Of a stretch of 64,000 nucleotides of DNA, positions 27,402 to 36,203 are shown piece after piece. Source of the DNA: JACKIP01 sp963710165 (lineage in GTDB: Bacteria > Pseudomonadota > Alphaproteobacteria > Micavibrionales > Micavibrionaceae); NCBI GenBank assembly GCA_963710165.1, contig CAVPYZ010000001.1:248001-312000 (forward strand), written 5' to 3'. Each line of letters begins with the position of its first letter. Positions within the stretch are counted from its first letter, which is position 1. The notes under the pieces are model-generated. The model did not search any database. It saw only the letters and a list, made by a program, of their open reading frames with translations, and was not told where the DNA came from. The position numbers and the translations under genes were made by a program.

Positions 27402-28841
27402 TCAGAAGTGTTTTAAAAAGCCTACAATCTTTTTGGTCAGATCAGAAAACAGTTTTTCTTTATAGAAGCTTCCTGCAACGCGTTTACTGACCTCGTTGTA
27501 AGTGGGATAGGGCACAATTTGTCCTGTGATATCTGACAGCTTTAATTTTTTCGTGATCGCAAGTGACCATGGCAAAATCAGCTCTCCAGCATTCTTTCCG
27601 ATAATAGTGACCCCCAAAACTTTGCCTTTTGGCGTGGCGATGACCTTAATAAAACCCGTTGTGGATCGCTCGGCACGGGCGCGGTCATTATTGGCGTAAT
27701 CGAAGCGCAGAACTTTATAATCGCTTGCTTTCAGCTTTTCTTTGGCCTGGCGCTCGTTCATGCCAACATTTGCAACCTCGGGTGTTGTGTAAGTCACCCA
27801 GGGAAGCGCTTTATAATCTACTTTTGCAAAAGGGGATTTGAACAAAACTTTTTGAATAATGATACCTGTGTGATATTCGGCGATATGTGTGAATTGATGA
27901 TGTCCCACACAATCACCCGCGGCATAAACATTCTTATTTGATGTACGTAGGTTATCATTTACAGTAATCCCTTGCTTCGTATATGCCACATTTGCCTTAT
28001 CCAACCCCAGATTATCTATGGTTGGTTTGCGTCCTGTGGCAATTAAAAGGTGTGAACCACTGATTATTTTCTCCGTACCATCCTCCGTTTTTATACTAAT
28101 TTCGATTTCGGTTTTTGATTTTTTGATAACGTCTATCTTGGACTGTTCAAATAGGGTTATTCCCTGTTCTTTAAATACCTCACGCATAATATCGCCAGCT
28201 TCATGATCATCATGCGGGAAAATAGGGGAGTTAGAGATGATTGAAACCTGTGATCCCAAATTTTTAAATGCTTGTGCCATTTCACAGCCGATAGGCCCGC
28301 CGCCAATAATAATCAGATGCTCGGGCAGTGCCCTTAAATCGAAGATTGTCTCATTGGTCAGATAGGGAACATCATTTATACCGTCAATCGTTGGAACGGC
28401 CGCGGTTGAGCCCGTGGCAATGATGAATTTACGTGCCTTAACACGCAACCCCCCGCCCTCGACGGTATTATCATTTATAAATACGGCATGATCCTGAATG
28501 ACATTCACGCCAAGGCGCTCAAAACGTACGGGGGAATCATGTGGCTCTATGCTTTTTATAACACCATGAATATGATCATGAACGGCTTGCATATCAACGG
28601 AAACATGATCGACATTTACGCCGAATTTTTTGGAAGTGTTTCGTGCGTTCTCTGCGGCATGACCCGCCGCAAGAAGAGATTTTGAGGGAACGCAACCCAC
28701 ATTCAGGCAATCGCCGCCCATTTTATGCCCTTCAAAAAGGACAACACCCAACCCCAATTGCGCCGCGACTGACGCCATCGTCAGGCCGCTTACACCGCCG
28801 CCTATAATGCATATATCTGTTTCGATTGTGTTGACGTACAT
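27402..28841 (-). CDS. Pyridine nucleotide-disulfide oxidoreductase (dihydrolipoamide dehydrogenase/MerA-like)
   Basis: 479-residue FAD flavoprotein. FAD motif GGGVSG at about 14-19, redox-active disulfide C45-x4-C50 in GGDCLNVGCVPSKSL, NAD-binding IIGGGPIGCEMAQ, and AAGDCVGHHQF. At the C-terminus the catalytic histidine of lipoamide dehydrogenases (HPT-E) is replaced by tyrosine in YPTYNE, as in mercuric-reductase-like members; there is no N-terminal metal-binding domain or C-terminal Cys pair, so it is neither a typical Lpd nor MerA. It lies 60 nt upstream of the photolyase pseudogene on the same strand. Confidence 0.8.
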   Translation of the reverse strand: MYVNTIETDICIIGGGVSGLTMASVAAQLGLGVVLFEGHKMGGDCLNVGCVPSKSLLAAGHAAENARNTSKKFGVNVDHVSVDMQAVHDHIHGVIKSIEPHDSPVRFERLGVNVIQDHAVFINDNTVEGGGLRVKARKFIIATGSTAAVPTIDGINDVPYLTNETIFDLRALPEHLIIIGGGPIGCEMAQAFKNLGSQVSIISNSPIFPHDDHEAGDIMREVFKEQGITLFEQSKIDVIKKSKTEIEISIKTEDGTEKIISGSHLLIATGRKPTIDNLGLDKANVAYTKQGITVNDNLRTSNKNVYAAGDCVGHHQFTHIAEYHTGIIIQKVLFKSPFAKVDYKALPWVTYTTPEVANVGMNERQAKEKLKASDYKVLRFDYANNDRARAERSTTGFIKVIATPKGKVLGVTIIGKNAGELILPWSLAITKKLKLSDITGQIVPYPTYNEVSKRVAGSFYKEKLFSDLTKKIVGFLKHF

Positions 28842-28911
28842 GAGGAGCCCTTTTTCTAACGATTCAGCATAGCATTCGTGTAAAGGGGCGGGAAGTTACG
28901 TTCGAAAAATA

Positions 28912-29717
28912 TTAAAACCTGTAAGTAAGGCCTGTACCAAACATAAACTGTCCTTCTGTGCCTTCTTCATCAACAATCGGGCTGTCTGCAGCATCATTTA
29001 ACAAATGTTTGTAACTGATCAGACCGATCATGCCCCATTTTTGGTTAAACTGGTAATTACCCATTAAACTTAAACCAACGTCCTTAAAGCCGCCTTCCGC
29101 GTCAAACTGGCTTATACCACTACGCGTTTCATTATCGCCGTCTATACCGAAATATGTCTCCATATAATTATCAGTGGCATATGTCGTAGAAGCAGATGTT
29201 GTTAAACGTATTTGAGGCGAAACCATATAGCTGTAACTTGGACCAAAGCTAAATAATAATCCGTCATGTGTACTTGAAACATCCGCTAACACAGACAGAT
29301 CAAATGCCAATTCGTCGCCAGGTTTAAAAATGCCGCTATAAGGAACTTTGACAAACGCACCCAATTCAAAGGCATCATCAATCTCACGTAAATCGGCAAT
29401 GGTCGAATTATCAACATCATCGTCGCGACCCATATTATAATTAAAGACAGGGCCAATTTTATTCGTTCAGAGGCGGAAACATTCGCACGAATGCCGAGCC
29501 CTCTGGTTTCTATATAATAAGTGTCGTATTGTACACGCGCCGCAAGTAACGGCACAGCTTGGAAATCTTCCGACCCTTCATAATCAGGTACAGCAATTGC
29601 GCCGATACCGACATAGCCACTTAAATTATTATTACTTTCAGGTGCTTCCTGCGCGCTAATCGTTCCGGCTAAGCCAATTGAACAAAGGGCAGTAAGCGCA
29701 AAAAATTTGAAGGTCAT
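28912..29717 (-). pseudogene. MipA/OmpV family outer-membrane protein, frameshifted
   Basis: A signal peptide (MTFKFFALTALCS...SAQ) is followed by the MipA/OmpV pattern NNLSGYVGIGAIAVPDYEGSE, LAARVQYD and IRANVSASERIK. At the A-run opposite 29457-29460 the frame changes: the first frame runs on as junk, and the correct continuation, KIGPVFNYNMGRDDD to the C-terminal FGTGLTYRF, is one base away. One missing base in the run restores the whole ~267-residue protein. It may be a real phase-variable or null allele, or a sequencing error. The terminal aromatic residue is the usual outer-membrane barrel end. Confidence 0.82.
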
Positions 29718-29789
29718 CGGGATTTCTTTCTCGGTTTATATATAATACGTAACCTATATTTATATGGATTGAAATAGGCTTTGAAATAA

Positions 29790-29874
29790 TGGTGCCGGTG
29801 GTCGGACTCGAACCGACACTCCTTGCGGAACTGGATTTTGAATCCAGCGCGTCTACCAATTCCACCACACCGGC
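29790..29874 (-). tRNA. tRNA-Leu (anticodon CAA)
   Basis: An 85-nt class II tRNA with encoded CCA. The acceptor stem GCCGGTG pairs with CACCGGC, the anticodon stem CTGGA/TCCAG encloses loop TTCAAAA with CAA, an extended variable arm follows, and the T arm has GGTTCGAGTCC. Decodes UUG. It lies between the MipA pseudogene and divergent exoD. Confidence 0.96.
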
Positions 29875-29914
29875 AAGTGCTTGTGAAAGTCAGAAATATG
29901 TTGTACCCATTTTG

Positions 29915-29942
29915 AATATAAAAAACAATCAAAGAATTTCAA
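29915..29942 (-). promoter_or_regulatory. Candidate tRNA-Leu promoter
   Basis: Minus-strand TTGAAA (29937-29942), 16-bp spacer, TATATT (29915-29920), about 40 nt upstream of the tRNA. The -35 overlaps the exoD start codon on the other strand. Confidence 0.4.
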
Positions 29943-30565
29943 TGACACACATTCGAAGCTTGTCCGAATTATTATCAGACTATTGCGAAACACTGCGCAC
30001 GCAAAATCTGGAAGGCAATCTGCGTGTGAAGATAGATGATATTCTGGATGCGTTTCATGAGCGTGGCTTTGGTATGATTTTGTTTATCTTTGCGTTGCCG
30101 ATGGCGTTACCGCTACCTGTGCCGCCCGGTATCAATATTCTTCTGGCCAGCCCGCTTATTCTTTTAACCGCGCAACAGGCGCTGGGGTTGAAAGAAATAT
30201 GGTTGCCGCAGAAAATAAGACAGAAAAGTCTATCGGCGAGAAGTCTTATTAAAATGTTTGATAAAGCGATACCGTTTGTTCAAAAAATAGAATTACTGGC
30301 AAAGCCTAGACTGGGGTTTTTAACACAAGGGCTAACATCCAATTTAATCGGCCTTGCAGGTTTAATTATGGCACTGACAATTTGTATCCCGCTTCCGCTC
30401 ACCAATACTGTGCCGTCTCTTGGTATTGCGTGTATGGCGGTGGGAGTTTTAATACGTGACGGCCTCGCTGTTTTAGTCGGTGGACTGATCGGGCTATTAT
30501 GGGTTTCTCTTTGGGTATATGCAGGAGAGGCCGGAATACGCTATATTATTGATCTGATTTTTTAG
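29942..30565 (+). CDS. ExoD family membrane protein
   Basis: 207 residues with a cytoplasmic-looking N-terminus (about 1-40) and the ExoD hallmark FALPMALPLPVPPGI, then several hydrophobic segments including ICIPLPLTNTVPS. ExoD was first described as affecting exopolysaccharide and stress tolerance in rhizobia; its activity is unknown. The frame is open upstream through the tRNA-Leu, so I start at ATG 29942, where the family begins. SURF1 follows 18 nt after the stop. Confidence 0.87.
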   Translation: MTHIRSLSELLSDYCETLRTQNLEGNLRVKIDDILDAFHERGFGMILFIFALPMALPLPVPPGINILLASPLILLTAQQALGLKEIWLPQKIRQKSLSARSLIKMFDKAIPFVQKIELLAKPRLGFLTQGLTSNLIGLAGLIMALTICIPLPLTNTVPSLGIACMAVGVLIRDGLAVLVGGLIGLLWVSLWVYAGEAGIRYIIDLIF

Positions 30566-30583
30566 AGGAGTAATAATTTTTTG

Positions 30584-31294
30584 ATGAAAAAAATACTTGG
30601 GTTTGTTCTTTTTTTCTGCGGCTTATTTACGCTATTTAGTCTTGGGTATTGGCAAATAGAACGTAGCGCTTGGAAAAAAGATATTATAGATAAGTTAGAT
30701 CGTGAATATAAAAAGGATGCGTCCTTGTATGAATTCACATTAGAAGATTTCTTCATTGAAGATAGTAAAAATTTTAAAGCGGTCCGTGGAAATGTAGAGG
30801 GTCGTTTTTTAACCGGGAAAACACTTTTCTGGCCGAATACAAATAAGGGTCAATACGGTTATCAGCTGATGGATCCGCTTCTGCTTAGTAGCGGGAAAAT
30901 TTTAATGGTAAACCGTGGATGGGTTGCAAGAAAATCAGGAACAGATTTACCCAAGAACCTTTTCCTGCCCCCGACAAATCGTATTCTTAATGTTGTTGGG
31001 CTGGCTAGGGCGGTAGAGTCAAATTACTTTACATTAGAAAATGAGCTGACTACGAACCAATGGCGGCAATTCGACCCTCAGCAAATTGCAGATTATCTGG
31101 ATGTAGAATTTGTACTGCCTACTGTTTTATTTGCAGAGAAAATAAGTCCTTCAAAACTAAAAACTTTAGGTGATGTCACAGCACAACGTATTTATCCACG
31201 AAACAAGCATAAACAGTATGCTCTTTTCTGGTTTACGTTGGCAGCGTTATGGATTGTTATATTCGGAACGAGCTTGTTTCGTAGAAAATATTAA
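30584..31294 (+). CDS. SURF1 family cytochrome oxidase assembly protein
   Basis: 236 residues with a helix at each end and the SURF1 periplasmic domain between: LGYWQIERSAWK near the N-terminal helix, VRGNVEGRFL, a VNRGWVARK strand and a C-terminal HKQYALFWFTLA helix. It assists haem a insertion into oxidase subunit I. In many alphaproteobacteria it follows subunit III, but here it lies about 16 kb away, next to exoD. A TTG directly precedes the ATG; GAGGAG is 11 nt before the TTG, so a TTG start is possible. The end overlaps the M23 gene by four bases. Confidence 0.9.
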   Translation: MKKILGFVLFFCGLFTLFSLGYWQIERSAWKKDIIDKLDREYKKDASLYEFTLEDFFIEDSKNFKAVRGNVEGRFLTGKTLFWPNTNKGQYGYQLMDPLLLSSGKILMVNRGWVARKSGTDLPKNLFLPPTNRILNVVGLARAVESNYFTLENELTTNQWRQFDPQQIADYLDVEFVLPTVLFAEKISPSKLKTLGDVTAQRIYPRNKHKQYALFWFTLAALWIVIFGTSLFRRKY

Positions 31295-32907
31295 TTGCTA
31301 TATGCAGATGTCGGCTCAGCAGATGCATAACTTTCACCGCGAGAGATCTTCGCAAATTTCTGATCGAAATTAACTTTATTGGCTTTAAAACGTTTGAGCT
31401 CTTTTCCTGCAAGAGTTTCACCAGTGGGTACATTAACGCCGCGTGGATTTACTTGTTTACCATTGATAAGAACTTCATAATGAAGATGAGGGCCGGTCGA
31501 GCGCCCTGTTGAACCCACTGTACCAATTAATTGACCTTGTTTTACACGGGTTCCGGGACGTATGCCCTTACCAACACGATGTAAATGTGCATAGGCTGTT
31601 TTAAGTTTAGAATTATGTTTGATACGAATATAATTACCGTAAGAGCCATTACGCCCGGCTTTTTCAATAATGCCGTCACCCGCTGCATAAATAGGTGTGC
31701 CACGTGCCGCGGCAAAGTCGATGCCCTTATGCATTTTTCCGTATTTTAGAACAGGGTGGTGACGCATGCCGTACCCTGATGAAACGCGCGCACCATCAAC
31801 CGGTGTTTTCATGAGAGTACGCTTAATGCTATGACCTTTTGAATCAAAATAATCGACATGTCCATTTTTCATTTTGTGACGATATAGAGACAGATCGCGA
31901 CCACCAGTTACCAAGCGCGCATATAAAATATCGCCGTAACCAATTTGGACGCCGTCATCAGTAGTTTTTGTTTCATACAGAATTTCAATCTCGTCACCTG
32001 AACGAATATCTCTTTGAAAATCAACGCTCCAAGAGAATATCTTGATCATATTTGCAATGACTTCATCCGGAATATCTGCCTTGGCAGCAGAACCATAAAG
32101 AGAATATTTAACAGAGGCGCGTCCTGCAGAAACATTTGTTGTAACTGCTTTTTCAATCTCTTTGGCTTTAAAAGCCTCGTTTTCCTTATAAACGACAATC
32201 TGTTTTGCCGGACTGATTGGCATGGTCATTTTTGAAATGTTTTTGAATGTAACGCCGTCGCTGTTTCGATTACTTGTATATTCAACCTCAAAAGCCTGAC
32301 CCGGGCGAACACGACGTGGGTCAAAATGCTCACCTAATGCGTCAACAACGCCATACGCTTCTGATGATGGGACGCCTATTTCCTGTAATTGTCCTGTGAC
32401 TGTTTGCCCAGACTTAATTTTTATCTGGATCGGAGAGTCATCCTTGATTTCTGGTGCTTTTTTATAAAAAGATGCCAGCGTCACATCTTCGTCATTTTTT
32501 ATTGTCTGATCTACGTTTTGTTCTGTCGCAGCAGGTCTTTTTAAAAATAAAGAAACGTTGTTGTTGGGCTTATCCAATTCAGGTTGTATGGCGGCAGTAT
32601 CAATAGTTTCAAAAGTATTTTCTTTTTGCGCTACATTTATTGTCGTTTCCGAAAAATCATTATTAAAAACAGAGGAGGAAAGTGTTTGGCTGATCAAATA
32701 TAATGCGCAGATGCTGGTTACAGCAAACAAAGGAAGACAATAACGTAGACGAAGTTTGTAATTTTGTGTGAATAAATTTCTGCGACGCAGGGAACTAATA
32801 TTCAACAAAAAACGTTCAGTATTTTGTAAGAACATAGAAACAGGATGGCTTTTCTTGAAAAGGCCTGCTGTTTGTTGATTGATTTGTGGGGAATGATGTA
32901 AAGCCAT
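31291..32907 (-). CDS. M23 family peptidoglycan endopeptidase
   Basis: 538 residues: a basic cytoplasmic N-terminus, one membrane helix near 55-75, a spacer with LysM/OapA-like region (IKSGQTVTGQLQEIG), and a C-terminal LytM domain with the zinc motifs MHKGIDF (H-x3-D) and PHLHYEV (H-x-H), plus GNYIRIKH and AYAHLH. It cleaves peptide cross-bridges in the periplasm, as MepM does. It converges on SURF1 with a four-base overlap. The 196-nt region upstream (32908-33103) is AT-rich and holds no gene. Confidence 0.92.
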   Translation of the reverse strand: MALHHSPQINQQTAGLFKKSHPVSMFLQNTERFLLNISSLRRRNLFTQNYKLRLRYCLPLFAVTSICALYLISQTLSSSVFNNDFSETTINVAQKENTFETIDTAAIQPELDKPNNNVSLFLKRPAATEQNVDQTIKNDEDVTLASFYKKAPEIKDDSPIQIKIKSGQTVTGQLQEIGVPSSEAYGVVDALGEHFDPRRVRPGQAFEVEYTSNRNSDGVTFKNISKMTMPISPAKQIVVYKENEAFKAKEIEKAVTTNVSAGRASVKYSLYGSAAKADIPDEVIANMIKIFSWSVDFQRDIRSGDEIEILYETKTTDDGVQIGYGDILYARLVTGGRDLSLYRHKMKNGHVDYFDSKGHSIKRTLMKTPVDGARVSSGYGMRHHPVLKYGKMHKGIDFAAARGTPIYAAGDGIIEKAGRNGSYGNYIRIKHNSKLKTAYAHLHRVGKGIRPGTRVKQGQLIGTVGSTGRSTGPHLHYEVLINGKQVNPRGVNVPTGETLAGKELKRFKANKVNFDQKFAKISRGESYASAEPTSAYSN

Positions 32908-33103
32908 GGTGAAAGAATTTTATCCGACCTGTGTGGTCTTTTGCTGAAGGTTTATTTACTTATTATCCTTCAAAATCCTAAGCGCTTCCTTACTTTTCGT
33001 TATTATTATAAATAAATTAAGTTCAAATTTATATCAAATATAAAAATATTTTAAAAGGAAAACAGGAAATATATTTATATATCCCCAGTTTTTTTATTTT
33101 TAC

Positions 33104-33601
33104 TTAAATACCAAATCGTGTGTTCAACGTTTTAATTGTGTCTCTTATATGTTGCTCTGCATCGACCAGACTTTTATCAATTTCAGTTTTGATATAATAA
33201 CCAATTAAAAGAAAGACAAGTGCGTCAAGGGCTGTACTATTCTCACTATCAGTTTCGATAGAGCCAGGCAGTAGGCCTGCAAATAATATAAGAAAGAAGA
33301 GAAAGAGATAAACAGCCATCATGGAATAACTTAGAATTGCGTTGCCTTTCACGAATAAGCGCAATTCATTTTCTGTTTTGCTATTCTCTGTGACCATGTC
33401 GAATTCTGCAAAAACCTTGGCTTTCCTAACAAAATCAAACAAACCACCAGTCGAGCCTTTGACATAGAATGTTTCATTCCCTGCGCTGATATCTTTGACT
33501 TCAATAACCTGATTGAGGGTATCTTGCAAAAAGGTTTTGACCTCCGCAATATCCTGATCATGTTTGATGTTAATACGTTCCGAAATGAGGAAATTTCTCA
33601 T
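33104..33601 (-). CDS. Membrane protein of unknown function, 165 aa
   Basis: No family recognised. The first ~85 residues are soluble, with a KVFAEFDMVTENSKTENELRL stretch suggesting strands; then two hydrophobic helices (about 92-113 and 127-143) and a charged helical tail. A GGGAG Shine-Dalgarno precedes the ATG. It is 18 nt downstream of the IalB gene and probably in the same transcript. Confidence 0.65.
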   Translation of the reverse strand: MRNFLISERINIKHDQDIAEVKTFLQDTLNQVIEVKDISAGNETFYVKGSTGGLFDFVRKAKVFAEFDMVTENSKTENELRLFVKGNAILSYSMMAVYLFLFFLILFAGLLPGSIETDSENSTALDALVFLLIGYYIKTEIDKSLVDAEQHIRDTIKTLNTRFGI

Positions 33602-33619
33602 ACCTGAACTCCCTTCTTT

Positions 33620-34126
33620 TTATGAGCCGCAAGTTGTTGTTATAGCGTTATATGCAGCAGTTGAGCCACTTAGGCTGTAAGTATCGGTTGTTAAAGTACC
33701 ACGAGAAGATGTTCCTTTTACGACCATTTTGCTTCCTTTTTTAATCGCAGAAATTATTCTTTTATCTGTATTCACGTCCGGCGCCCATGCCATTTCGCCT
33801 TGTGTAAATAAAGAAAATGTCTGGCCTCCTATCTGAACGCTGACATCACTTCCTTTTTTATAGGGATAACCTGCAACGTAGCTAAACACGTCTTTAGAAT
33901 TTTGTTTCGGCCAATGGGTAACAAAGGCAGCTATATCGCCGCGACTATTGTAATCTCCGGCATCTGTTATCGGCATGCTGGTCATATAACAGACCTTGTT
34001 GCCATTCTCTATAAAGGCATAGGCTGTCCAGTTGCCATGTACGGAAATAATTTGTGCGTTATTTGTCTGCGCAATAACCGGAGAGCAAATAAACGCGAGA
34101 AGCAGAAAGATTTTTTTATTTAACAT
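33620..34126 (-). CDS. Invasion associated locus B (IalB) family protein
   Basis: 168 residues with a signal peptide cleaved after VIA. The C-terminal GTSSRGTLTTDTYSLSG and the NAITTTCGS end match the IalB family (PF06776), periplasmic or surface proteins widespread in alphaproteobacteria and named from a Bartonella invasion factor. The name does not imply pathogenicity; most free-living members have no known role. Two cysteines (about 48 and 166) could form a disulfide. Confidence 0.85.
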   Translation of the reverse strand: MLNKKIFLLLAFICSPVIAQTNNAQIISVHGNWTAYAFIENGNKVCYMTSMPITDAGDYNSRGDIAAFVTHWPKQNSKDVFSYVAGYPYKKGSDVSVQIGGQTFSLFTQGEMAWAPDVNTDKRIISAIKKGSKMVVKGTSSRGTLTTDTYSLSGSTAAYNAITTTCGS

Positions 34127-34247
34127 GTGACAGTATTAAATCCGTTGAATAACAAATACAAGCATTAGCATATCGATGATCGTTTCTTTTGAAAAGAGAT
34201 TTTCAATTATTTTTAATCTGTTTCGTCATAAGAGGCGTAAATATAAT

Positions 34248-34934
34248 ATGATAAACGCGGTAAAAAAACATAATACACATCGTTTTGTGCTTGCAGGATT
34301 GGATAGCATAGCCTTATATGAATATATGGCAAAGGCCGCACCAAATATGAATGTGACAACAAATAGTCGTCAACCAACGAATGAAGAATTGATTGGTATG
34401 ATTGCGTCATCTAAAAGCAAAACCGCCTTCATTCAATTATTCAATTATTTTGCCCCGCGATTAAAATCTTTTTTGATGAAGGGCGGGTTAGTGCCCGAGC
34501 AAGCGGAAGAGGTCGCGCAAGAAACGATGATCGTTATTTGGCGACGTGCAGAAACCTTCAACGCCGAAAAGGCATCAGCCAGCACATGGATTTTCACGAT
34601 CGCTAGAAATAAAAAGATTGATGTGTTGCGTAAAAAAAATCGTCCTGAATACGACCCTCTCGACCCGCTTTTAGATAATAGTAGCGAGACAGAAACGCAT
34701 ATTAATATTGTGGCGCATAAACAAAACGCGCTCAAATTAAAACAGGCGATACAAACATTACCGAGTGATCAGGCAGACTTGATCAAAAAAGCGTTTTATG
34801 AAGATAAAACACATCAAGTGATTGCAGAAGAATTGGGAATTCCTCTCGGAACTGTAAAGTCACGTATCCGGTTAGGAATGGAAAGGTTAAGGCATGTATT
34901 GTCTGGGGAAGATATGAAAGAGATGATAGGATAG
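34248..34934 (+). CDS. ECF sigma factor (ECF11/RpoE-ChrR type)
   Basis: Group 4 sigma factor of about 228 residues. Region 2 has FNYFAPRLKSFL, EVAQETMIVIWRRAETF and the DNA-contacting WIFTIARNKKIDVLR; region 4 has the helix-turn-helix VIAEELGIPLGTVKSRIRLGMERLR. Because the next gene, 2 nt downstream, is a ChrR homologue, this is almost certainly the ECF11 type that controls singlet-oxygen and related stress responses in Rhodobacter. The start is uncertain: ATGs at 34176, 34248 and 34348 are all open, none with a strong Shine-Dalgarno. Confidence 0.88.
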   Translation: MINAVKKHNTHRFVLAGLDSIALYEYMAKAAPNMNVTTNSRQPTNEELIGMIASSKSKTAFIQLFNYFAPRLKSFLMKGGLVPEQAEEVAQETMIVIWRRAETFNAEKASASTWIFTIARNKKIDVLRKKNRPEYDPLDPLLDNSSETETHINIVAHKQNALKLKQAIQTLPSDQADLIKKAFYEDKTHQVIAEELGIPLGTVKSRIRLGMERLRHVLSGEDMKEMIG

Positions 34935-34936
34935 AC

Positions 34937-35611
34937 ATGATTGCAACCTATACAACAGATCGTGATTATGAAGTATTGCTGTGTGAATATGCAGCAGGAA
35001 CATTGGATGAAACCTGTTCTTTGATCGTCGCAACCCACATAACACTTTGTCAGGAAACCAGAGAAATGCTTCATGCGTATGAAGAAGTTGGCGGCTCTTA
35101 TCTTGAATTATGCGAGGAAGAATCTCTCTCTACTGATGCATTGGAAGCTGTGCTTGGTCGTCTGGACGAAGATGTGGATTCAACTTTTACAGAAGCTGAT
35201 TATGAGACGGCGGCTGACGTACTCGGTTTTTCGCTTCCCAAAACACTTGAGTCCTATATTTTTCAAAATACAGATTTGCCTTTGAAATGGAAAAAAACAC
35301 TTCCGGGTATGGTGACATATGATTTACAGGTTGAGGGATCAAATAATGCCGCGCGAATTATTAAAATGGAACCCGGCGCAACGGTTCCCACGCATGGTCA
35401 TGGCGGTCAGGAGCTGACACTTATTATTGACGGGGCAATGACAGATGAAAATGGCACGTATAATGTCGGTGATCTGATTATCCAAGATGAAGGTTTTGAA
35501 CATACCCCAACCGCACATAAAGAATATGGATGTGTGTGTTTGGCAGTCTCATGTGCGCCAATCAAACTAAAGGGTTTTGCGTCACTTCTTAATCCGTTTT
35601 TGAGTAAATAA
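34937..35611 (+). CDS. ChrR-type anti-sigma factor (zinc/cupin)
   Basis: 224 residues. The N-terminal anti-sigma domain binds the sigma factor; the C-terminal cupin senses the stress. The cupin zinc ligands are intact: H153, H155, E159 and H189 (THGHGGQE ... EHTP). The N-terminal site is not: ChrR uses His6, His31, Cys35 and Cys38, and here only H34 and C38 remain, the second Cys is Thr41 and there is no early histidine. Cys16 or Cys27 might compensate. It starts 2 nt after the sigma gene. The TrmH-like gene converges with a one-base gap. Confidence 0.88.
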   Translation: MIATYTTDRDYEVLLCEYAAGTLDETCSLIVATHITLCQETREMLHAYEEVGGSYLELCEEESLSTDALEAVLGRLDEDVDSTFTEADYETAADVLGFSLPKTLESYIFQNTDLPLKWKKTLPGMVTYDLQVEGSNNAARIIKMEPGATVPTHGHGGQELTLIIDGAMTDENGTYNVGDLIIQDEGFEHTPTAHKEYGCVCLAVSCAPIKLKGFASLLNPFLSK

Positions 35612-35612
35612 A

Positions 35613-36149
35613 TCAATCTTTCTTTTTACGTTCTATACGACGGTGCCCGAATTTATGTTTAGACAACTCTTCTGTAGGGCCGCCAGCTTTGACAGGCCGT
35701 GCCGCAAATCGTTTCATAGTCAATAAGCGGTCATACATGACCAGAGCGCCCGCAACGCCTACATTAATACAAAATTTCATAGGAATATGGACGATATGAT
35801 CGCATTTTTCTTGTAGAGCAGGGGAGAGGCTTCCCATTTCAGGCCCTAAAACATAAGCGGCACGTGTCGGATGCTTAAAGCTGGGTAATTCAATCGATTC
35901 TTCTATAAATTCAATGCCAACAAGCTGACATCCTTCAGGCAAGCTCAATTCTTCTACACTATCATATTGATGATAGGGCATGTGATCATAAGCGCCGCTT
36001 GTATCTGCTGCCCTGATTCCCTGCACATCAATATCCGGCTGTATTGTAAAAAAGAAGCTTGCACCGAATGAGTGCGCAGAACGCATCAAATTACCGACAT
36101 TACCTTCTTTGCTGATTTGCTCGACGCCTACTCCAAAATATCCGCGCAT
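35613..36149 (-). CDS. TrmH/SpoU family RNA 2'-O-methyltransferase
   Basis: 178 residues with the SPOUT motifs: NVGNLMRSAHSFGA (motif 1), YVLGPEMGSLSP (motif 2) and IPMKFCINVGVAGALVMYDRL (motif 3, with a cysteine where asparagine/serine is frequent). A basic tail (HRRIERKKKD) likely contacts RNA. Target nucleotide unknown. It is a compact member without the N-terminal substrate-binding domain of RlmB. Confidence 0.87.
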   Translation of the reverse strand: MRGYFGVGVEQISKEGNVGNLMRSAHSFGASFFFTIQPDIDVQGIRAADTSGAYDHMPYHQYDSVEELSLPEGCQLVGIEFIEESIELPSFKHPTRAAYVLGPEMGSLSPALQEKCDHIVHIPMKFCINVGVAGALVMYDRLLTMKRFAARPVKAGGPTEELSKHKFGHRRIERKKKD

Positions 36150-36203
36150 GATTTAGGAACTTTCTTTTGTTACAGATGTTTATTATTAAAAGGAGAAAAC
36201 AAA

